Both the position numbers and the translations under genes were made by a program. Of a stretch of DNA of 11,802 bases, positions 1 to 8,910 are shown one piece after another. The DNA comes from Lunasporangiospora selenospora (lineage: Eukaryota; Mortierellomycota; Mortierellomycetes; Mortierellales; Mortierellaceae): contig JAABOA010000016.1 in NCBI GenBank assembly GCA_015680635.1, positions 18,004-29,805 on the forward strand. Reading direction: 5' to 3'. Numbering within the stretch: position 1 is the first letter of the stretch; each line of letters opens with the position of its first letter. The notes below the pieces were generated by a model. It was not told the origin of the DNA. It searched no databases and saw only the letters and a program-made list of their open reading frames with translations.

Positions 1-901
1 CGAAAACATGAAGAAGTTAATGGAAAAGATTCAGATGCTGCTAGCCAAAAGGATACCGACTCTAAAGCAAGAAAAGTAGATCTCAGCTCTGAGAGAACAC
101 TCGATTCTACTCAGCTCTGGTTTGATGACATTACTAAAGATGATCTTGAAAAGGCATATGGAAGGTCAGGCGGCAAGTCTAAGTCAGACTATGATCCAAC
201 CGAAACGGGAAAGAACAAGTAAGGATAAGAAAGTCTCTAAATGTGAAAAATTAGCTAGATGGGATCAAATCTACTCGGCCCTCCATGCTAACAATATGCC
301 ATCTCTTTCCCTTTCCCTTTTCATTTTCATCCTTCTTCCTTTAATCAGGATTGGAAAATACATTGGAATCGATTGTGAGATGGTGGGTGTTGGTCCAGAA
401 GGTATCGAATCAGCTCTGGCTCGAGTATCCTTGGTCAACTTTCATGGAGTCCCAATCCTGGATCTCTACGTCAAACCGGCAGAGCGCGTTACAGACTACA
501 GAACCGCTGTCAGTGGAATCACGCCAAAATTGCTTGCAAAGGCCGTCACCTTTAAGGATGCACAAAAACAGGTTGCTGATATTATCCAAGACAAGATTGT
601 GGTCGGACATGCCGTCCATAACGACTTTAAGGCACTGTTGCTTGATCATCCACAGAAGCTGACCCGCGATACCTCCAGATACCAACCATTCAGGGCAATG
701 GCCAAAGGCAGATCCCCAGCATTGAAGAGATTGGCGTTAGATATTTTAGGCATCAGAATCCAGGATGGCTCTCACTCGTCAGTCGAGGATGCAAGGATAA
801 CCATCCTTCTTTACAGGAAACATAAGGAAGCCTGGGATTCTTCGATTGCTGTGAAAGACAAGAGGAGAGCCGAGAGAGCGACCAAAAATAAAAAAGAGTA
901 G
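1..901 (+). CDS. REX4: REX4-family RNA exonuclease, 5' end cut off by window edge
   Basis: A 3'-5' exonuclease of the DEDDh (RNase T-like) superfamily; yeast Rex4 works in pre-rRNA processing in the nucleolus. Two exons are visible: <1-218 and 349-901. The intron at 219-348 starts GTAAGG and ends TCAG, and joins the frames as AA|G. The visible protein is 256 residues; the true start lies upstream. Residues about 39-53 (LWFDDITKDDLEKAYG) are the conserved patch before the nuclease domain in REX4 proteins. Exo I is IGIDCEMVGVG (Asp81, Glu83), Exo II is VVGHAVHNDFKAL (Asp165), Exo III is HSSVEDAR (His215, Asp220), so all five catalytic residues are present. The tail is Lys/Arg-rich, fitting a nucleolar protein. 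The gene converges on the JTB-family gene, with 136 bases between stop codons. REXO-like relatives share the fold, but the N-terminal patch favours REX4. Confidence 0.93.
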
Positions 902-994
902 CCGCTTTGTTTCCTTTTTAAAATGATACATGGATAGGATCTGCGCGAGTGAATAGTGCACGCCCAGCGTGTCGACCATGATTTGGTTTACGAA

Positions 995-1006
995 GGGGGG
1001 GGGGGG
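995..1006. repeat. Run of 12 G
   Basis: An uninterrupted G-run lies between the convergent REX4 and JTB stop codons. Such a run is prone to length change and to sequencing error. Confidence 0.8.
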
Positions 1007-1037
1007 TCGCCGATGCTGGCCCATTTATTTGAATTGT

Positions 1038-1886
1038 TTAAGCAATGCCTATCCTCCTGGCCATCCGTCTGTACTGAGCTGCTGCAAGTTTACGCTTTCG
1101 CCATACTACGAGTACTCCTGAGAACAATGCCAAAAAGATGTTTGTAGACTATTATGCAGTGGGAAGAGGTAGAAAAGAGCAAGTGGAGCACATGTCAGTA
1201 AGCATGATCCAAATTTGATCCGCCAATAAGTTTCACTCGATCGTTTGTCATCACTGCTTACAAAAAAGTGCGCAAATCGTCTTGCTTCGACAGCCTTCAC
1301 TCGCAAGCAGGTCTGATATGTCGGAAGCTTCACTTTGACCTCTTCGTTTTCCTCGTCTTTTGGGTCGTCAAACTTGCATTCGATCCGCTGTCGATTATGC
1401 GTTTCTCGGCAAGAGGGTTCCGTTTGCTAGATAAATAAAAGGTATAGACGGCATTTAGTGGTCCGGCATAGTCGTTCCAACCTCGCATGCTCTATTTCTG
1501 AAGAATGTGCTGGCAAACTCTCTCCCCTCTCTCTGGGATTTTACAATTTGAAGTGTGCTGCAGGTATGACATTCTCCAACAACAACACAAGAATAGTGCG
1601 GGATATCAGGCTGTTGAGATTCCGTGTGCTGTCTTTTGTTGTGGAGAAACACTGGTAGTGAAGCCGGAGATATTGACCTCGAATTGTCGGCAAGGGCAGT
1701 GCTCAGACTGTGCGTATCCGGCATTTAGAGAAGGATGCAAAAAAAAGTTAGATAGGTTGACAACAATAGTGAAATTTACTGCAGCAAGGACAATTTCGCC
1801 AGTTACCATGATATGCAGAGTAGAGTAATGAGAAATATAATGGCTTTGTTGCGATGGCCAAGGATTCGCCTTGGTAATGATGGCAT
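1038..1886 (-). CDS. JTB: JTB-family type I membrane protein, four exons
   Basis: Splicing on the minus strand gives a 172-residue protein from exons 1886-1807, 1707-1545, 1426-1262 and 1148-1038. All introns (99, 118 and 113 bases) are GT-AG and every phase fits. Residues 1-33 form a signal peptide: basic start, hydrophobic core (AIIFLITLLCISC), and a likely cleavage site ALA|D. The lumenal part has six cysteines (67, 73, 76, 87, 98, 121) in the order and rough spacing of human JTB, including CVVVGECHTC, IEC and YQTC, then Glu-x3-Phe before a membrane segment at about 137-152 and a basic tail (WRKRK...RRMARRIGIA). Human JTB is 146 residues and has been linked to cytokinesis and mitochondria; the role in fungi is not established. 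The family call rests on motif order recalled from the human protein. The start is the first ATG giving a complete signal peptide. No reading frame longer than about 90 codons shows this gene, so unspliced gene finding would miss it. Confidence 0.82.
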
Positions 1887-2267
1887 GGTTGATTGTCTGA
1901 ATGGTGAATGGGAGATGGTGTGCTGAACAGTCAAAAAAAAAGAATAAAAAACGTCATCCTTAAATCCAAGCGATAGTTATGGTTGGAGCTCGGGAGCTCG
2001 GAAGTGTGTTCAAACTTCAAAGGGATATTCTGGTGCCTGAATAGTGATCATTGAGGTCTCTACTCTTTCTAGCCCCCTTGTTGTTGTTTTGATTACCATC
2101 TACTTCATTATGAGAACGATGTTTCCTGGCGACAGTCTTCTCGCTGACAGGAAGGTGTATCATTGGATCTTTTTCCAAAAAAAAGAGGAGAGAGAAGCTC
2201 AGCTTCTCGTTGATTGACTCGTCCGTTTCTTTGCCTCCAAGTGCCAGCTGGAACAGCTCCTGCATGA
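1887..2267. other. Gap upstream of the JTB-family gene
   Basis: This stretch should hold the promoter and leader of the minus-strand JTB gene, which starts at 1886. It contains a tandem 8-base repeat GGAGCTCG at 1985-2000. An 84-codon minus-strand frame (2271-2017) reads ELFQLALGGKETDESINEK; it could join by a GT-AG intron to the mirror frame of the neighbouring segment, but that frame holds an in-frame TAA. No gene model is supported here. Confidence 0.4.
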
Positions 2268-2633
2268 TCAAAAGAGAATGACAAGGATAAATCTACTGCT
2301 ATAGAAAAAAATAAGGTCAAAAAGATATCGTACATCAACAAATTTTGCAAAGGGAGTGATATTTTCGGGATACTCATAAAAACAGGAATTGAGAAGACCC
2401 GAATCGGCAATCACTTATTCGAGGGCCACATGAGCTTGAACTCTCAGGTACTTGAGGTTGCCCCCGTGGAGCCTTGCGTAAAAAAGCCTGATATTTCGAC
2501 CCGAACGCCTGAACTTGTAGTAGTGGGAATGCTCCCTATGGAGGAGGTGCTGTTGCGGCTAGAAAGAAATGGTTGGAGGATGATTATTCTGGTTAGGGAA
2601 GACCACTATCCTTTGATTATAAAAAGAGGTTGA
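2268..2633 (+). CDS. Coding-like segment of unknown product; strand uncertain
   Basis: The plus strand is open for 121 codons from just after TGA at 2265 to a TGA at 2631. In 2430-2560 the base composition has the low-GC second codon position typical of genes (about 66/34/62% GC at positions 1/2/3). The frame reads GILIKTGIEKTRIGNHLFEG and later ELVVVGMLPMEEVLL. The IGxHxxEG stretch faintly resembles the core of Ctf8, a replication-clamp-loader subunit, but the C-terminal RPxP expected there is missing, so I do not name it. The first in-frame ATG is at 2430 (67 residues), and earlier exons could lie in 1980-2265. The exact mirror frame on the minus strand also looks coding (YYKFRRSGRNIRLFYARLHG), but has a TAA at about 2415-2417. 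It may be an exon, a small gene or a decayed gene. Confidence 0.28.
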   Translation, partial: SKENDKDKSTAIEKNKVKKISYINKFCKGSDIFGILIKTGIEKTRIGNHLFEGHMSLNSQVLEVAPVEPCVKKPDISTRTPELVVVGMLPMEEVLLRLERNGWRMIILVREDHYPLIIKRG

Positions 2634-2802
2634 GAGTGGAAACTGGAAAGAGAGATAGCGCGCGTTGATTTATTTCCTGTCACTGTTCCAGCCAATGAGC
2701 AAAGTAGTCCCTTGTCCTAAATCCAGCAGGCCTGTAAACACATTATCGTCTTGATCAGTGGAATCTCCTTTCGATTGATCTAATCCTTCAGCATCCGACA
2801 CC

Positions 2803-3255
2803 ATGTCCAAGAAAGCACCAGCTGCCGCCGCCTCTTTGCTTCGTCTGGTCGTACCCGCAGGAAAGGCCACGCCTTCACCACCCATCGGTCCCGCCCTTGG
2901 TCAGCGCGGTGTCAAGTCAATGGACTTTTGCAAACAGTTCAACGACCGCACCAAGAATGTTGAGGCAGGCACACCACTTCCCGTGATCATCACCGTCAAG
3001 GGCGACCGTACTTTCACCTTTGTCACAAAGTCTCCACCAACCAGTTTCTTCCTTAAGCGTGCTGCTGGTATAGAGAAGGGCGCTACCAATATTGGCCAGG
3101 GACAGCCGTTCGTGGGCAAGGTTAACTTGAAGCAGGTCTATGAGATTGCCAAGATTAAGCAGGCCGATGATGGAATGGGTCACTTGTCCCTCAAGGGGAT
3201 CTGCTCCGGAGTCGTTGGAAGCGCAAGGTCCATGGGTATCGAGGTTGTCCCATAG
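2803..3255 (+). CDS. MRPL19: Mitochondrial ribosomal protein uL11m
   Basis: Single-exon protein of 150 residues. It belongs to the uL11 family, which with the large-subunit rRNA forms the GTPase-associated stalk base. Family signatures are clear: VVPAGKATPSPPIGPALGQ near the N-terminus (residues about 16-34), the DFCKQFN helix, SPPTSFFLKRAAGIEKGA in mid-protein, and GSARSMGIEVV at the C-terminus. The N-terminal domain and linker resemble the bacterial and mitochondrial form, not cytosolic eL12/uL11 (RPL12). Length fits (bacterial 142, yeast Mrpl19 about 158). The short Lys/Ala start (MSKKAPAAAASLLRL) may serve as an import signal. ATG 2803 is the first in frame with the conserved start region. 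The next gene on the same strand is also mitochondrial, 385 bases away. Confidence 0.95.
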   Translation: MSKKAPAAAASLLRLVVPAGKATPSPPIGPALGQRGVKSMDFCKQFNDRTKNVEAGTPLPVIITVKGDRTFTFVTKSPPTSFFLKRAAGIEKGATNIGQGQPFVGKVNLKQVYEIAKIKQADDGMGHLSLKGICSGVVGSARSMGIEVVP

Positions 3256-3640
3256 AGCGAAAAGCCTTGTTCCGACATCGGGCGACAGTAGTCCTAGTTT
3301 GTTTTTTTTTGGACAAATATGATCTTACGTAGTCTGGATAGATACTCAAACAACTGTACCATAATAGATTTTAAGAACACACTCTGTTTGCCTAAGAATC
3401 ATGCTCGTCTATTCTACCACGCTACTCCTCACCTCACAACAGCACCCCTCGCTCTGGATCAACGGAAGGCCTCTCCACACTCCCTCCGTTATGTGGCTTT
3501 GAATTTTGGAACGAGGCATAGAAAGGAGAGTTCAAAGCCCAAAAAAAGGGCCGCTCACCTTCAACCCAGCTTTAGATTCCCGAGATCCGAGATCACCTCT
3601 TTTACTTCCGCATCAATTACCCAGGAACCCAATAGCACCA
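3256..3640. other. Gap between uL11m and heme lyase genes
   Basis: This holds the uL11m 3' end, including a T-run at about 3302-3310, and the leader of the heme lyase gene. The frame of the next gene is open upstream to an ATG at 3506, but the translated part is Arg/Lys-rich and unlike any heme lyase, so I read it as leader. No RNA gene or second protein is visible. Confidence 0.5.
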
Positions 3641-4635
3641 ATGTCACCATCAAAGGACACCTCTGCCGCAAGCCCACCACCTGGATGCCCCATGCATAAA
3701 CCCGAGCCTGTGGCTCTTCCCAAACCTCCTCCCGGTTGTCCAATGCATCGCAGCGAGGATGGCAGTGACAACACTCTCAACCCTGACAACAATATTCCGA
3801 ACCTGGCCCAGGCAGCTCTCCCAGACCAACAGATACCCCTTCCCACCGAGAGAGTCATTTCCTCGATCCCCAAGGCTAAAACTGAAGATGAATCCAAGTG
3901 GGAGTATCCCTCGCCCCAGCAGTTCTATAATGCACTCCGCCGAAAAGGCTGGGAGACCCCTGAGGATGCCATCGAAACCATGGTCGATATCCACAACTGG
4001 ATGAACGAAGAGGCCTGGAATGAAGTTATGAAGTGGGAGAATGAACACTCAGAGTATGTGTTGTACCTGCCACTTGTTCAAAGATTGGTCAATCGAACGG
4101 ATCACTTTTCTCTCGAGTCGAGTGCTCTTTACTAATCGTTTACTTCCTCTTCTTCTTTCTCGGGTAATCCAACTTTCGATAGTACTTGCTGTGACCCAAA
4201 GCTTTTGCGATTCCAGGGACGACCATCAGAGCTCAGCCCAAAGGCAAGAATCATGGGCTGGTTCGGGTAAGTTCAGATCTCCCAAGATCTTGGTTCGACG
4301 GTATGAAATTGGCGGTACACAATACACAGTTTGTTTCTGACCCGTCTCAACGTACTTTTTCATTGTATAAATTCTTCGATTCCAGAGCGCCAAAGCCTTT
4401 TGATCGCCACGACTGGATCATTGACCGGTGTGGAAAGGAGGTCCGCTATGTGATCGACTATTATGGTGGCCAGGATGACGTTCAAAACGATGTGCCCGTA
4501 TTCCATTTGGATGTCCGTCCTGCTGTTGACTCGCTCGAGAGTGCTATGGACCGCTTGAAGTTTGGTGTCCGTGATGCGTTTGCCCGGTTCAAGGGCGATG
4601 CTGCCGGATCTGCTACCCCAGCCAAGGAGGCTTAA
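3641..4635 (+). CDS. CYC3: Holocytochrome c synthase (cytochrome c heme lyase)
   Basis: Attaches heme covalently to the CXXCH of apocytochrome c (or c1) in the mitochondrial intermembrane space. Three exons, 3641-4053, 4183-4266 and 4386-4635, with GT-AG introns of 129 and 119 bases, give 248 residues (human HCCS 268, yeast Cyc3 269, Cyt2 224). The N-terminus has two Cys-Pro heme-regulatory motifs, GCPMHK (Cys16) and GCPMHR (Cys33). Then come [18 protein letters not shown] and [10 protein letters not shown], whose His118 matches the heme-ligand histidine (His154 in human). Exon 2 encodes [20 protein letters not shown]; exon 3 has [22 protein letters not shown] and [22 protein letters not shown] 3641 starts just before the first CP motif; an in-frame ATG at 3506 would add a non-conserved basic stretch. 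The sequence does not clearly separate the cytochrome c form (CYC3) from the c1 form (CYT2), and one enzyme may serve both. Confidence 0.95.
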
Positions 4636-4891
4636 TGTCCTAGGTGAAAAAAATCACCTCTTAGATAGTAAGCTAGGACCAAACTCGGCATTCAACTCTC
4701 TTATGTATTTGTAGAACTCGAAATATACTATTGTAAAGGCTCATTGTCCCTGAACATCAATATCATATATACAGTCTTTTTTTGAGGACTTGGATTTGGT
4801 CAGTTGTGCGCAGAACCAAAAAAGAAAAAAGATCCCGCCCAAATCCCCTTAACAGCTCTGAAATTCGAGCTCATTTTGTCGGGACTTCGGC

Positions 4892-4905
4892 GCAGGAATT
4901 CCTGC
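4892..4905. repeat. Perfect 14-base palindrome
   Basis: GCAGGAATTCCTGC reads the same on both strands. It may be a dimer-binding site or chance; nothing else marks it. Confidence 0.4.
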
Positions 4906-4984
4906 TCCTTCTCAACCTCTCGACTAAAATGTAATTGTTACTTACAGGACGGGACGTGATACTTCATTGGATGTGAAGGAGGGA

Positions 4985-5012
4985 AACGTATCCATCCTTC
5001 AACGTATCCATC
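4985..5012. repeat. 12-base direct repeat, two copies
   Basis: AACGTATCCATC occurs at 4985-4996 and 5001-5012, separated by CTTC. It looks like a small local duplication. Confidence 0.6.
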
Positions 5013-5383
5013 GATCTCGGCTACGGGGCAATGGCCAGAGGCGACCATAGCCTTTGTCGACATGGCACCCACCGTATCGTCCATGCAGAGTTATGTTCAG
5101 CGTCGATTCACAGTGAAGGGAGATCATCATACCATCTTGGAAGCCATCGTCAGGAAGCTCATTAGCACAGACACCAATTAACCAGAAATGCAGCATCATC
5201 GATTACCTCGCCGATGCCTGGATTTTGTTGTCTGGATCTACAAATCCACTATTGTGTCCCGCTAAAGTGGCCTTTGACCCTGGGGAACCAGATGTTGCGA
5301 CACTAGATACCCTTGACACCGACTTATCAGTAACCTCATTGCTCATGGAGTTCATCTTGGAACCCTTCATTGCAAAAGGATAA

Positions 5384-6576
<1,193 letters not shown>

Positions 6577-7349
6577 ATAAGCCTGTGTTTTCCTGGTGGT
6601 TTAGTTCGTCCAATTCTATTATATAAAGTTTAGGGGGAACTCCATTTGGGCGGCCCAACTTGATTCCTTGGTTGTATTATCTCTGGCTTTTATTTTTTAT
6701 TTTATTATTTTTCCTCTGGAGCGCAGACATAATTTATCGGTGGTCGTTTCCTGAAAACATCATGGGAGGTCTGGTTAGGATCAAACTCTTTTTTTTTATT
6801 ACCTTCCTTCAAGGGGTCGTTCCTACGGACGGCTCTGGCCTTGAGGCAATTGTCATCAATGCGGATCAATCTCAAGTCGGTTCTTTAGTTTACATTACTG
6901 GAGCGTGGGAGTCTTTACTATCAAGAATAACATCTCACATAAAGACAGTGAGTGTGAGACCATTACTAATCTCATTTTTCGCCGTCCTTCAGTCTCCTCA
7001 TCCTTGCAGGCTCCTCTCGCTCCCTTCAGTTCTCCAATCCTGGTAGATCGGATCAGGAGCTAGGATAAAGAAGGAAAAACAGAAATGCATAGACATTTAT
7101 ATAGTCTAGTGCGCTGGACTTTAAAATACCCCTCTGAAGGAAGTACCTTCTTAGTGCCCGGTCTTTTGTGTCGGCTGAAAACAAACAAAAACGAAAAAGC
7201 GATAAACACTGAACGGAACAGCATTGCTATTAACAGCTATTCTATTTCAATGGACATCGTTCCCAACTCCTATAAGAAAGGTGCTTCTCCTGAAAAGGGG
7301 CCTGTCATTTTTTTTCAAACTAAAGAAAAAGCAAAAAAAAACACACCCC

Positions 7350-7369
7350 AACACAACACAACACAACAC
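7350..7369. repeat. AACAC pentamer repeat, four copies
   Basis: Four perfect tandem copies of AACAC follow an A-rich run. This is a simple-sequence repeat with no visible function. Confidence 0.8.
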
Positions 7370-7426
7370 CGCCTTGTCCATTTTCAAGGATTGTTTAAAA
7401 GATCGTTGTTTTGTAAAAGGATTATC

Positions 7427-7471
7427 AGCCCAAGGCGATCCATTGGGCGACGAATCTATCGTCGTTGGGCT
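7427..7471. repeat. Nested inverted repeat (stem-loop)
   Basis: AGCCCAA (7427-7433) can pair with TTGGGCT (7465-7471), enclosing a second stem CGACGA/TCGTCG (7448-7453 with 7459-7464, 5-base loop). A further TTGGGC at 7443-7448 could compete for the outer left arm. It lies 3' of the minus-strand 96-residue gene and could be a 3'-end structure or part of an RNA. Confidence 0.35.
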
Positions 7472-7698
7472 TTCTCTTCCTTCCCTTTCGTTGGGGGTGG
7501 GTGTTTGGTGTGTTTCTATGGTACACGACGCAAGGCTTCGTTACAGAGTCAGAAGCCCTGACGTGGAATGTTCTGTCCGGATCGTAGACAAAAAAAAGCT
7601 TCTCATATTATTCCAGACTGTCATCTTGCTTAGTATCCCAGTCTTCGTTCTTGCTTGAGGGAAAATAGAATCGAGTCGACAAGGTGGACTTGGATTGC

Positions 7699-7989
7699 TT
7701 AAATGCGATTGCACTCGAGCGCAGTCTCGTTGGGATCAAGACTCAAGGTACAGAAGAACCCATTGTCCTGCATAAAGGTAAACATTTGCTTGGCTTCCAG
7801 TGCCATGAACTTGACACAGGTCCGTTGTCCGTTGGGATCCCGTCGACAGATACCTTTGTTGGTTCCAAGGGGCTCCACCCAGTATGTTGTGTTGGGTCTT
7901 GTAAAGTCGGCCAGTTTTGCTTTTTCAGACTCGACGGCAACAGGGTCGTTTTGGGCTTGAGGATTGGTAGCGTCCAAAGTTGTGCTCAT
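7699..7989 (-). CDS. Unrecognised small protein, 96 residues
   Basis: I do not recognise this protein. It is a complete single frame from ATG 7989 to TAA 7701-7699, with a codon use that favours C and G endings like its neighbours. The first 30 residues are polar and probably disordered (MSTTLDATNPQAQNDPVAVE). The rest looks like a compact domain: TTYWVEPLGTNKGICRRDPN, GQRTCVKFMALEAKQMFTF, MQDNGFFCTLSLDPNETALE, with four cysteines (48, 58, 80, 93). The paired spacing could suit two disulfides or a metal site. There is no signal peptide or membrane segment, so it is probably intracellular. Its leader (about 7990-8100 on the minus strand) is C/T-rich, as for other genes here. It stands alone, with large gaps on both sides. 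It could be lineage-specific. Confidence 0.62.
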   Translation of the reverse strand: MSTTLDATNPQAQNDPVAVESEKAKLADFTRPNTTYWVEPLGTNKGICRRDPNGQRTCVKFMALEAKQMFTFMQDNGFFCTLSLDPNETALECNRI

Positions 7990-8359
7990 TATGAAAACGA
8001 TGAAAGGGAGTAATGAGGTGTATCAGAGTAAGTCAATGAATGTTGATTTTGTTTGATGGAGGTGTAAATGATGGGGAAAGAAGGAAAAAAAGTGGACTTG
8101 GTGAGAAAGAGAACGAAAGGAGACAACTCGCTAGTTTGACTGCATTTTTTCGATGTGACATCATTGAGCCATTCGTTGTTCTGGCGGAGAAACATAGAAA
8201 GGCCTGGGGCCCAACATGGGTTCCTTGGCAGTGGAGTGGCCCTTTCTACACTGAGAGCACTGTCCGACGCACAAGCGTTTGATGATCACTCAAAAGGCGA
8301 TCGGCTAGAGTTGCTATCGCCTGAAAACTATATTATTCCAGTCGCGGTTTACCGACTTT
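7990..8359. other. Gap upstream of the 96-residue gene
   Basis: The first 110 bases are probably leader and promoter of the minus-strand gene at 7699-7989. An upstream minus frame (8195-7989) ends in a TAA that overlaps that gene's ATG (TAATG); it would be an upstream reading frame if the leader were that long, but its composition looks non-coding. The right half begins the inverted repeat described separately. Confidence 0.35.
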
Positions 8360-8444
8360 TCATCTCGACCCGAATTGCAAACCGGCGCTGGTGTATTGCT
8401 TTTGAGCAACCTCGACGCCCTCTGAGTGATCATCAAACGCTTGT
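8271..8444. repeat. Inverted repeat, 22-bp perfect arms, 130-base spacer
   Basis: Positions 8271-8292 and 8423-8444 are perfect reverse complements (core AAGCGTTTGATGATCACTCA). Similarity continues inward: a three-base difference, then GGCG, then an aligned GTTGCT (8310-8315 against AGCAAC at 8405-8410), so the degenerate arms reach about 40-45 bases. A short TCCGA lies just outside each arm (about 8262-8266 and 8445-8449). The layout suggests a small non-autonomous inverted-repeat element (MITE-like) or a foldback RNA. No transposase is present. Confidence 0.6.
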
Positions 8445-8708
8445 TCCGAGAATCTAGAATACCGGTGTCTTGCGGCTACAAGACAGTTGCGTGGCCCATA
8501 AACGGCCATGTGGCAAACTACCAGATCAAAAGGACACGCGGCTGTCGGACAAGAGTGTGGGAGAGAGCAAGCATACTCACATGGAAACAAAAATCACCCG
8601 CAGCCCTCTTACACTCTCTCCGAGCCGTACAAAGCACTCCAGCGAACGAGAAAGAAGGTTAACCGTCTCATAAAAATCTCTTTCCGGCCGGGCTTCTGTC
8701 CCCACCAT
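8360..8708 (-). CDS. Possible two-exon mini-gene, unknown product
   Basis: On the minus strand, ATG 8708 opens an exon to 8581 followed by a strong donor GTGAGTATGC. An acceptor TATTCTAG ending at 8454 gives a 127-base intron, normal for this genome, and the phase matches into an exon from 8453 to TGA 8362-8360. The product would be 73 residues, reading ERDFYETVNLLSRSLECFVR and then FSEQAFDDHSEGVEVAQKQY. GC by codon position (about 62/43/50 and 60/40/57%) is gene-like. Against it: I recognise no family, the second exon runs through the right arm of the inverted repeat, and plus-strand frames are also open across exon 1. Confidence 0.25.
8467..8508. repeat. Two short adjacent hairpins
   Basis: GTCTTG/CAAGAC (8467-8472 with 8479-8484, 6-base loop) and TGGCC/GGCCA (8492-8496 with 8504-8508). 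They lie just right of the long inverted repeat and may belong to the same structured stretch. Confidence 0.3.
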
Positions 8709-8755
8709 GCTGGCAGTTTCGGCTCGAAGGCGGAGGAGGAGGTATCGTTGCTTTG

Positions 8756-8910
8756 TCACCCTGTTTTTTTTCTTCTTCCCTTTTCTTCCCCCTTTTATTT
8801 TATTCTTTCTCTTCATTGTCCTCACCCTTGACTTCCCCTTTCACCCTATCTTCATCCGTGCTATCCATTGTCCAACCATCAATTCCTCTCATTCATCAAC
8901 ATTTTGAACG
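8756..8910 (+). promoter_or_regulatory. C/T-rich leader and core promoter region of the THEM6-like gene
   Basis: A strongly pyrimidine-rich tract on the plus strand (about 8758-8860) comes just before ATG 8911. Such tracts are common at transcription starts of fungal genes that lack a clear TATA box. The transcription start itself cannot be placed. Confidence 0.4.

Larger units (their letters stand above)
6577..7698. other. 1.1-kb gap; possible exon of unknown strand
   Basis: It begins with the RPL10 3' region, with T-rich runs at about 6688-6712. On the minus strand a consensus-looking intron (6802-6751: GTAATA donor, CTAAC branch site, TTTTCAG acceptor) would join a 27-codon frame (LIRIDDNCLKARAVRRNDPL) to a short end GNDHR and a stop at 6736-6734; a TATATAA box lies upstream at 7103-7097. 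The mirror frame on the plus strand (6660-7046) is also open and has a GTGAGT donor at 6949. Neither yields a full gene. The part 7050-7690 holds low-complexity sequence, a pentamer repeat and a hairpin. A 158-codon plus frame at 7085-7561 looks non-coding. Confidence 0.35.

Noticed and set aside
2017-2560. Intact minus-strand gene made of frames at 2558-2327 and 2264-2017
   Set aside because: The intron and phase fit, but there is an in-frame TAA and no start codon, while the mirror plus frame is open throughout; kept only as an alternative for the segment at 2268-2633.
3506-3640. Upstream in-frame ATG 3506 as start of the heme lyase
   Set aside because: The extra 45 residues are basic and not conserved; ATG 3641 lies right before the first Cys-Pro motif.
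4925-4946. 22-base GTAAGT...TTTTAG stretch on the minus strand as an intron
   Set aside because: Far shorter than any intron in the window and the flanking frames do not join in phase.
7085-7561. 158-codon plus-strand frame
   Set aside because: It runs through A-runs and the AACAC repeat, has no domain-like part and no preferred codon use.
8276-8426. U3-snoRNA-like boxes: TTGATGATC followed by CTCTGAGTG
   Set aside because: The U3 5' hallmark boxes A and A' are absent upstream, and the two box-like strings are parts of the inverted-repeat arms.
8460-8560. tRNA-like hairpins
   Set aside because: No A-box or B-box promoter sequence and no cloverleaf can be drawn.
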